Shown here: positions 41,878 through 46,981 of the stretch, in pieces | How positions within the stretch are numbered: position 1 is the first letter of the stretch | Layout of the letters: the number at the start of each line of letters is the position of its first letter | Assembly (NCBI GenBank): GCA_944360075.1 | Contig: CALVTE010000008.1 | Location: 1 to 46,981 of the forward strand | Direction of reading: 5' to 3' | Source: an uncultured Clostridia bacterium | GTDB lineage: Bacteria; Bacillota; Clostridia; Christensenellales; UBA1242 | DNA: 46,981 bases | Program-made: the position numbers and the translations under genes | The notes under the pieces: model-generated | Database searches by the model: none | What the model saw: the letters and a program-made list of their open reading frames with translations, nothing else | What the model was told of the DNA's origin: nothing

Positions 41878-42882
41878 TTAGTCCAAAATTTCGCCGGCAA
41901 TGTTTGAAGATAAAAATCTGTCCCGCTCTTTTTTTGTGGCTATAAAGTTTTGGGCGATGTTAACTTTGGCCAGAGCGACATTTGGCAAAATGTTATAAAG
42001 CATTGTTGCCTGCTTTTTTGCCAGCAAGTTTGTTGTTGCGTAGTAGTTTTCCGCGCGCTGAATGTTGCAGAAAAACAGCTCTTTGCCCATTTTTTTGCAT
42101 TCATTTGCAAACCACAGAGCGCTATGGCTGTCGTTTTCAGCCAATGCGTTTGCTGTGCCGCTGTGATAAAGCGTTTGAAGAGCGTAATCGAAATTGCAAG
42201 CACTAAAAATTTGATAGTCAAGTCCTGTGTGAGAAGAAATTTGCAAGCAACGTTTTTTAAAAGTGCCTTCAAGTTTAAATTTGTGTCGAGTTAAAGTTGG
42301 CAAAGGAGAGATAAAAGAAATTTTGTCGCCTTCAATTTTTGCAGCCAGCCGGTTTTGCTGAGCATAAAAGCAGTCGCTCAGAGACAGTGGTTCGGGCAGT
42401 CTTGAAGCATAGTGGACGGAAAGAAAATTGTCGCACGGGTTTTTGTAGGCTACATAAACGGCGGGGGTAAATCGGTCGTCTTCAATGATTTTGAGAGCGG
42501 CTTTAAAGTTTTCAACGCCATTCGCAGCGGGGTTGTCAAGCGGAAAATTGCTGGAGACCAAAACAATCTTCTTTTTGCACTTTTGAAGCATAAGGGCAAG
42601 ATAAGGTGCTGTGCAGGCTAGCGAATCCGTGCCGTGCAAAATTATGATGCCTTTCACATCCTTTTTTTGACAAGAAAGAACTTGCTGGTATAAACAAAAA
42701 ACATCGTCAAGAGTGAAATTTTCGCTCAATTTGCAAAAGGGCGATGCGATTTCAAAATTTTCTTCAGGGCAGAGAGCTTTTTCAAGCAGCATATATTTCG
42801 TTTGACCGTCCACATTGAGGCCTTCTTGTTTTTGCAGGCTCATGATGGTGCCGCCTGTGAAAATCAGTTGAATTTTTTTCAT
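41878..42882 (-). CDS. L-asparaginase, type I
   Basis: The 334-residue asparaginase family enzyme hydrolyses asparagine to aspartate and ammonia. The N-terminal TGGTI motif carries the nucleophile Thr, HGTDSLACTAPYL carries the second Thr-Asp pair, and SSNFPLDNPAANGVENFKAAL the family's SxxFP..D...N segment. The second domain is shortened and divergent. No signal peptide is present, so it is cytosolic. AGGA lies 5 nt before the ATG. The gene is single; the terminator is the tRNA-Arg repeat copy 2. Confidence 0.9.
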   Translation of the reverse strand: MKKIQLIFTGGTIMSLQKQEGLNVDGQTKYMLLEKALCPEENFEIASPFCKLSENFTLDDVFCLYQQVLSCQKKDVKGIIILHGTDSLACTAPYLALMLQKCKKKIVLVSSNFPLDNPAANGVENFKAALKIIEDDRFTPAVYVAYKNPCDNFLSVHYASRLPEPLSLSDCFYAQQNRLAAKIEGDKISFISPLPTLTRHKFKLEGTFKKRCLQISSHTGLDYQIFSACNFDYALQTLYHSGTANALAENDSHSALWFANECKKMGKELFFCNIQRAENYYATTNLLAKKQATMLYNILPNVALAKVNIAQNFIATKKERDRFLSSNIAGEILD

Positions 42883-42970
42883 AACAATCCTATTTTACAA
42901 ATATATCACAATTTAAACAATTTTCAAAGAAATTCACCCAAATTGTTTTGCAAAACTTATTCAAAAAAGT

Positions 42971-42999
42971 TTGATAAAAATCTGGAAAATTGTTAAAAT
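42971..42999 (+). promoter_or_regulatory. Promoter of the 60-aa gene
   Basis: TTGATA (42971-42976), a 17-bp spacer and extended -10 TGTTAAAAT (TAAAAT 42994-42999). Confidence 0.65.
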
Positions 43000-43027
43000 A
43001 CGAATTAGGATTTTAAAAAGGAGCGGT

Positions 43028-43210
43028 ATGGCAGGCAGCAGAGAATTTTTTTATCAATTTGGCAAATTGCTTTATCAAATCGATTCGTTTTATGACGAAT
43101 TTGCAAAACAAAGCAATGTGCCGGGCGCTGTGCATTGTGATTTGTATGACAACTATAAATATCTTCCGCTTGACAAGTTGAAAGAATTTTTTTGCGATAA
43201 TTTGAAATAA
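43028..43210 (+). CDS. Small hypothetical protein (60 aa)
   Basis: The small soluble protein is rich in aromatic and acidic residues (REFFYQFGKLLYQIDSFYDEF). The ATG at 43028 follows AAAGGAG by 5 nt, and a consensus promoter and a terminator flank it, so it looks like a real single gene. I do not recognise it; a longer frame to 42971 would start inside the promoter. Confidence 0.7.
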   Translation: MAGSREFFYQFGKLLYQIDSFYDEFAKQSNVPGAVHCDLYDNYKYLPLDKLKEFFCDNLK

Positions 43211-43213
43211 ATG

Positions 43214-43234
43214 GCGGCAGAAAGCCGCTTTTTT
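43214..43234 (+). terminator. Terminator of the 60-aa gene
   Basis: GCGGC / GCCGC stem with loop AGAAA and a T-run. Confidence 0.8.
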
Positions 43235-43236
43235 GT

Positions 43237-43270
43237 TTGTAAAAAAGTCAAAAGAGAATATAATTGGGTT
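43237..43270 (+). promoter_or_regulatory. Leaderless promoter of the MmcQ/YjbR gene
   Basis: TTGTAA (43237-43242), a 16-bp spacer, TATAAT (43259-43264), then exactly 6 nt to the ATG at 43271, with no ribosome-binding site. Confidence 0.6.
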
Positions 43271-43945
43271 ATGAACGAGCTTATTGCAAAACTTTTTAAA
43301 AACAAAACGCTTGACCAAATGCTGGCAAAGCGATATGGCTTTGTTTGTCATGGCGATGAATTTGTTGTTTGCAAAAATATTGATGACGAGTTTGTTTTAG
43401 AGTTTGTTTGGAAAGATTGTGCAAGTTGCAAAGTTATTGAGATTGCTTCGGGCGAGCCTTACGCACTTGTTTTTGTGCCGTCCAGTCAAGGCAGTTTTGT
43501 GGGCAAGCTGAAAGAAAAGTGTTGCCAACTGCTTGAAGATATTTGCAAAAATTGCTTTAAGCAAAAGGTGTTTTCAAGTTCTCTTGCCAACAAAGTTATA
43601 GAATATATTTCCACAAAATATGGCGACAAATTGGAGTTTTTGTGGGAAAAATTTGAAGATAGTGCAATTTGGCGCCGCAGTGACAACAAAAAATGGTATG
43701 CTCTGCTGACAAAAGTGCCAAAAAAATATCTTGCAGGAAATGAAAGCAGAAAAGAAAAAATTGAAGCTCTTGTCCTTCGTGTTGGCGATGGTGATGCGGC
43801 CAAACTGATTGACCAAAAAACTTTTTTTGAAGCCTACCACATGAATAAGAAAAATTGGGTGAGTGTTGTTCTTGAGAGCGATATCAGTGCAGACAAAGTT
43901 TTTGAGCTTGTCGATAGAAGCTTTCTTGCAGCAAAGAAAAAATAA
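43271..43945 (+). CDS. MmcQ/YjbR family protein
   Basis: The 224-residue protein has an MmcQ/YjbR (CyaY-like fold) C-terminal domain from about residue 110: YGDKLEFLWEKFEDSAIWRRSDNKKWYALLTKV followed by KIEALVLRV and HMNKKNWVSVVL, the family's 'P.....f....w.v..Kmf' and 'k.hW..v.l' blocks. The N-terminal ~100 residues resemble a second, degenerate version of the same fold. Function in the family is not established. The start is taken at 43271 because a promoter lies 6 nt upstream. Confidence 0.85.
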   Translation: MNELIAKLFKNKTLDQMLAKRYGFVCHGDEFVVCKNIDDEFVLEFVWKDCASCKVIEIASGEPYALVFVPSSQGSFVGKLKEKCCQLLEDICKNCFKQKVFSSSLANKVIEYISTKYGDKLEFLWEKFEDSAIWRRSDNKKWYALLTKVPKKYLAGNESRKEKIEALVLRVGDGDAAKLIDQKTFFEAYHMNKKNWVSVVLESDISADKVFELVDRSFLAAKKK

Positions 43946-43949
43946 ATTT

Positions 43950-43974
43950 AAGGCTGAAACAGTGCAGCCTTTTA
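43950..43974 (+). terminator. Terminator of the MmcQ/YjbR gene
   Basis: AAGGCTG / CAGCCTT stem with an 8-nt loop and T-run. Confidence 0.75.
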
Positions 43975-43990
43975 TGTTTGCAAGCTGAGC

Positions 43991-44036
43991 AAAAAAAATT
44001 TTGCCAAAGCAGAAAGGGCATTTTGTTTGGCAAAAT
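43991..44036 (-). terminator. Terminator of the GT4 gene
   Basis: ATTTTGCCAAA (43998-44008) pairs with TTTGGCAAAAT (44026-44036), 11 bp, and on the minus strand a T-run follows. Confidence 0.65.
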
Positions 44037-44054
44037 TTGTAAAATGGCGTTGTT

Positions 44055-45191
44055 TTACGCCTGTTTTTTATGCTCATCAATGGCTGACAGAAACATTTTT
44101 CGATATAAACTCATGCTTTTTGCAAGAGTAAAGTTTTGCGCATGATCGGCAATCTTTTTCTTTTCTTGGCTGAGTTTGTCAGAGTGGTCAATCCACCAGT
44201 CGATTTTGCTAGCAAGGTCTTTTGCTCTGCCATGTTTGAAAAGGCATTGCGGATGAAGCACAAATTGTTTTGCTGCCGAGCGAGAGCTGTTTGAAACGAT
44301 GGGCAGGCAGCCACAGGCGGCCGCTTCAAGGCAGGTCATACCTTCAACTTCAATGTCGGCTGCGTGAATATATATGTCTGCAAAATTCAAAAAAGACAGT
44401 TGCTGTTCTCGTTGATATTTTCCAAGAAAGACGGGCATATTTGGCAATTTTCTGCCTTTTTTCTCGAATTTTTTGAGCAAAGGCCCTTTCCCGCCAAGAA
44501 TAAGCAGAATTTTGTCGGCATTTTTGCTTTTCTTGACCGCTTTAAAAATCAAGTCATAACGCTTTTCACGAGAAAATCTGCCCGTTGCAACAATGATGAT
44601 TTTGTCTTGGAAAATCTTTGGTTTTTCTTCAATTTGCATTTGGTAATCGCTTGGAAACCCGTTTGAAATCACGTGCAAATTGGATTTTATTTTGTGCTTT
44701 TCAAGTTGTTTTGCCATCATGGTTGAAGGGCAGTGAATGTGCTGCGCTTTTTTGTATATGCTTTTTCGCCACACACTCCAAATGGCGCGATTGACAATTT
44801 TGCTGTTTTTTAAAAGTATGCTTGAAGTGATGTTTTCTGGCAAAATGTGCGAGGCAACCGTGAAAGGAATGTGCAGTTTTCGGCATAGTTTGATGGTGCG
44901 GCTGCCAAGTTTGAAAGGGGTGAAAATATGTACAATATCGGCGCCCAAAATCGCCTGTTTTATCACTTTGTTGTCTGGTTTTGCCAGTTGCATTCCTTGG
45001 CTGTGAATAAGCTTGTTGAAAACTCCAAAATTGCGTTCATGAAGAGCATACTGAGTTTGATTTTCTTCGTCAACGGTCAAAATTCTCACAGTGTGACCTT
45101 CTTTTAAAAGTTCACGACAAAGTTGCTGCGAAGAAACACTGGTTCCGTTGTTGTTTTTGTAAAACTGGTCTGTCACAAGAGTGATAATCAT
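44055..45191 (-). CDS. GT4-family glycosyltransferase
   Basis: The 378-residue GT-B enzyme has an N-terminal acceptor domain (TDQFYKNNNGTSVSSQQLCREL...GHTVRILT; DIVHIFTPF) and a C-terminal nucleotide-sugar domain with GRFSREKRYDLIFKAV and the EVEGMTCLEAAACG motif that holds the retaining family's two Glu residues. The pattern is closest to diacylglycerol glucosyltransferases that make membrane glycolipids, but the substrate is not proven. AAAGGAG precedes the ATG. It is the last gene of marR - broken acyltransferase - GT4, 29 nt after the pseudogene. Confidence 0.9.
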   Translation of the reverse strand: MIITLVTDQFYKNNNGTSVSSQQLCRELLKEGHTVRILTVDEENQTQYALHERNFGVFNKLIHSQGMQLAKPDNKVIKQAILGADIVHIFTPFKLGSRTIKLCRKLHIPFTVASHILPENITSSILLKNSKIVNRAIWSVWRKSIYKKAQHIHCPSTMMAKQLEKHKIKSNLHVISNGFPSDYQMQIEEKPKIFQDKIIIVATGRFSREKRYDLIFKAVKKSKNADKILLILGGKGPLLKKFEKKGRKLPNMPVFLGKYQREQQLSFLNFADIYIHAADIEVEGMTCLEAAACGCLPIVSNSSRSAAKQFVLHPQCLFKHGRAKDLASKIDWWIDHSDKLSQEKKKIADHAQNFTLAKSMSLYRKMFLSAIDEHKKQA

Positions 45192-45220
45192 CTTTTTCTC
45201 CTTTGGTTTTTAGTGATGTT

Positions 45221-45805
45221 TCAGTTGCGGAAAGCTTGCCCACTTTGATTTCTGCGTTTTGCAAACTGCAAAACAACCACAAGTTTGTGCCGGTTGTATC
45301 GCTGTATAAAACAAGGCAGCAAGTTGAGCACAAAGTTAACAATGGCGATGGGCAGACTGATGTAAAAATATCGAAGGTCAAAGCAGAAGATTACAAAAAA
45401 GCCGAGAATAGCGCTGCACAAATGCAGCACTTAGCCAAAACAAGTTTCCCAGATAAAACGCTCGAGATATTTCTAGTCCACCGATTGCAGATTTCTTTTT
45501 GAAAATCCGCCACTTGCCCCAAGCTCTGGCACCAAACTTTTCCACTTTTTGACGCCTATTTTGTTATAGAGCGCAATCTCTTTTTTGGAAGTGACAAAAA
45601 AGCGCTTTTCATAGTTGTAAAGCCTTTTTGGCAGCAGGTGTAAAATTATGTCTAGAAGACCAATCAAAACAAGTTCAAACATCAAACTGAGCAAAGGGCA
45701 GAGGATGGCAAAATCTAGCGAGAAAGTGTTTTTGACAAGCGCTAGCGATATTGACAAGCCAAAGTCCAGCCCCATTGTCAGCAAAATGATAAGAGCGTAA
45801 AGCAT
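45221..45805 (-). pseudogene. Broken CrtO-like membrane acyltransferase
   Basis: 195 codons in one frame are interrupted by two in-frame stops, TAG (45473-45475) and TAA (45431-45433). Read through, the sequence is continuous with the glycosyl-4,4'-diaponeurosporenoate acyltransferase (CrtO) pattern: KKWKSLVPELG...GGFSKRNL, [stop] KYLERFIWETCFG [stop], then a helix and LLPCFIQRYNRHKL near the end. Four or five membrane helices are predicted. It follows marR by 2 nt and precedes the GT4 gene. Since the stops are TAG and TAA, used as normal stops elsewhere here, decay is likelier than recoding. Confidence 0.7.
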
Positions 45806-45807
45806 TT

Positions 45808-46224
45808 CTACACCTGCTTTTGCGGCTTAGCCAGTTTTTTGCAAATATCAAGCAGATTTTTGATGTCTTTGCTGCTCAGTTTTTTGAGAAGTTTGTCAAT
45901 CAGTCCAACCACTTTGCCTTCGCGTTTTGCAAGAGCGTTTTGTCCATCTTTGGTGATGGTCACAATGGTTTTTCTGCCGTCATCTTCTGTTTTTTCTTTT
46001 TTTATATACCCTTTTTGCGAAAGGTTATTCAACATGGCGGCCATCCGAGCAGATGAGACTTTCATTTTGCTGGAAAGCTCTCCCGCAGCCATAGCTTTGC
46101 GTTTGTTTCTCAAAATTTTGAGCAAAAGAAACACTCCAGAAAAGCCGCTTAGAATAATGTTGATAAGTTCTTTCAAATTGATTTTCATAAACAGCTCATA
46201 AATTTGCATTGCAGAAATTTCCAT
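45808..46224 (-). CDS. MarR-family transcriptional regulator
   Basis: The 138-residue winged-helix regulator has an HTH around residues 46-75 (AMAAGELSSKMKVSSARMAAMLNNLSQKGYIKK), the wing DDGRKTIVTIT with the conserved Asp-Arg pair, and a C-terminal dimerisation helix. GGAGG lies 5 nt before the ATG. A perfect inverted repeat just upstream (46236-46262) is probably its own operator. It heads the unit with the broken acyltransferase and the GT4 gene and likely controls it. Confidence 0.9.
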   Translation of the reverse strand: MEISAMQIYELFMKINLKELINIILSGFSGVFLLLKILRNKRKAMAAGELSSKMKVSSARMAAMLNNLSQKGYIKKEKTEDDGRKTIVTITKDGQNALAKREGKVVGLIDKLLKKLSSKDIKNLLDICKKLAKPQKQV

Positions 46225-46235
46225 GACTCCTCCAA

Positions 46236-46262
46236 AAAATATCTAACACTATTAGATATTTT
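46236..46262 (-). promoter_or_regulatory. MarR operator palindrome
   Basis: AAAATATCTAA and TTAGATATTTT form a perfect 11-bp inverted repeat with a 5-nt centre CACTA, ending about 10 nt before the marR start. Confidence 0.8.
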
Positions 46263-46429
46263 ATCAGAAAAATTTTGCCTTGTCAAACAAAAAAGAAGAG
46301 AAGAAAAATCTTTTTATTGATATTTTGGTTGATTATTTGCAAATTTTCAGCCATTTTTCCAAAAGTTGACGGCAAAACGCGTGGGGGATGTGTTGCACGA
46401 AAGAAAGAGAAAGGGCATAAGATGAGAGT

Positions 46430-46981
46430 ATGGATAGAAAAATATGCGTTTATGCAATTGCAAAAAACGAGATAAAGTTTGTCGAGCGCTGGTTTGACTC
46501 GGTCAAAGAAGCCGACTATGTTTGCGTGCTTGACACTGGCAGCAGCGACGGCACTTACGAAAAGCTCAAACATCTTGGCGTGATTGTCGGACGAAAAAAA
46601 TACAAAAATTTCCGCTTTGACAAAGCACGAAATGACAGTTTAAAACTTATTCCAAACGATGCCGATATTTGCGTGTCAGTCGATATTGACGAATTTTTTG
46701 AAAAGGGGTGGAGTCAGATTGTAAGGGAAAACTGGAAGGATGGCGTCACTCGAGCAAGATATCGCTATACTTGGAATTTTAATCCAGATGGCAGCGAAGG
46801 CGTTGTTTTTATGGCGGACAAAATGCACTTAAACAAAATGTATAAATGGAAAAACCCTGTCCACGAAATTTTGGCTGTTGAAGGGGATAGAAAAGAGTGC
46901 GTGATTGATTTGCCGCAGCTGAGGCTTTTTCACAAAGCGGACAATGCAAAATCAAGGGCGAGCTATCTTCCACTGCTTGAA
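46430..46981 (+). CDS. GT2-family glycosyltransferase (truncated by window end)
   Basis: The first 184 codons are visible and the frame is still open at the window edge. MDRKICVYAIAKNEIKFVERWFDSV...YVCVLDTGSSDGTYE is the GT-A nucleotide-binding start, and SVDIDEFF gives the metal-binding DxD. The pattern is like LPS core / SPBc2-type family 2 transferases, with later YTWNFNPDG and HEILAVEG segments. The ATG has no strong ribosome-binding site; TAAGAT (46418-46423) ends 6 nt before it, as in the leaderless genes. Confidence 0.85.
   Translation, partial: MDRKICVYAIAKNEIKFVERWFDSVKEADYVCVLDTGSSDGTYEKLKHLGVIVGRKKYKNFRFDKARNDSLKLIPNDADICVSVDIDEFFEKGWSQIVRENWKDGVTRARYRYTWNFNPDGSEGVVFMADKMHLNKMYKWKNPVHEILAVEGDRKECVIDLPQLRLFHKADNAKSRASYLPLLE

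Noticed and set aside
43028..43210. MarR or antitoxin identity for the 60-aa protein
   Set aside because: Only aromatic/acidic helices are visible; no HTH pattern and no adjacent toxin gene.
45221..45805. Stop-codon recoding (TAG/TAA read as an amino acid) in the acyltransferase
   Set aside because: TAG and TAA both end other intact genes in the window (for example degV and the ATPase with TAG), so a pseudogene is simpler.
46275..46475. 66-codon reading frame overlapping the GT2 start
   Set aside because: It overlaps the GT2 coding start in another frame and has no ribosome-binding site; the GT2 frame carries clear family motifs.

Overview
The window comes from a low-GC Gram-positive, endospore-forming bacterium. 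The evidence is strong AAGGAG ribosome-binding sites, a yabP-yabQ-divIC sporulation/division cluster, two proteins built on the Spo0A DNA-binding domain, a holB-ricT-trmN6 block ordered as in Bacillus/Clostridia, very large Gram-positive-type lipid- or membrane-anchored surface proteins, and rho-independent terminators after most units. An uncultured gut-type Clostridia lineage is my inference; the sequence alone does not prove it. I see no rRNA, CRISPR array, phage module or complete insertion sequence.

Layout. 1-216: gene-free DNA full of inverted repeats. 217-370: tRNA-Gly and tRNA-Cys (minus strand). 593-1426: DegV (minus). 1617-2081: a Spo0A-C-like regulator. 2200-2770: a tRNA-Asn locus with extra partial tRNA copies on both sides. 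2783-3535: divIC-yabQ-yabP (minus). 3632-4453: RluA-type pseudouridine synthase. 4657-15058: a 3162-residue lipoprotein and a 289-residue membrane-anchored partner, followed by a cloverleaf-forming palindrome. 15257-18655: uppP and a calcium-type P-ATPase. 18741-21201: holB-ricT-trmN6. 21321-22755: a second Spo0A-C-like regulator, a SecB-like protein and RNase HII. 22812-24463: MerR regulator and rubrerythrin. 24620-26503: three small hypothetical or lipoprotein genes. 26560-28140: ABC-F protein (minus). 28526-41121: a 3694-residue membrane-anchored surface protein and cardiolipin synthase. 41180-41876: small membrane protein and tRNA-Arg with a duplicated 3' end. 41878-43945: asparaginase, a small gene and a MmcQ/YjbR protein. 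44055-46224: glycolipid-type unit marR - broken acyltransferase - GT4 glycosyltransferase (minus). 46430-end: a truncated GT2 glycosyltransferase.

Two themes run through the window. First, cell-envelope work: two giant extracellular Ig/FN3-like proteins, UppP, cardiolipin synthase, GT4/GT2 glycosyltransferases and spore-cortex genes. Second, unusual non-coding DNA. Two of the tRNA loci (Asn, Arg) carry duplicated tRNA 3' ends plus terminators and a near-inverted copy of the T-arm. The Asn locus also carries a duplicated 5' flank with an antisense copy of the anticodon arm. A perfect four-way-junction palindrome lies at 15064-15148. About six genes appear to be leaderless, with a -10 box exactly 6-7 nt before the ATG. 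I consider the tRNA-flanking modules and the cloverleaf the best candidates for something undescribed.
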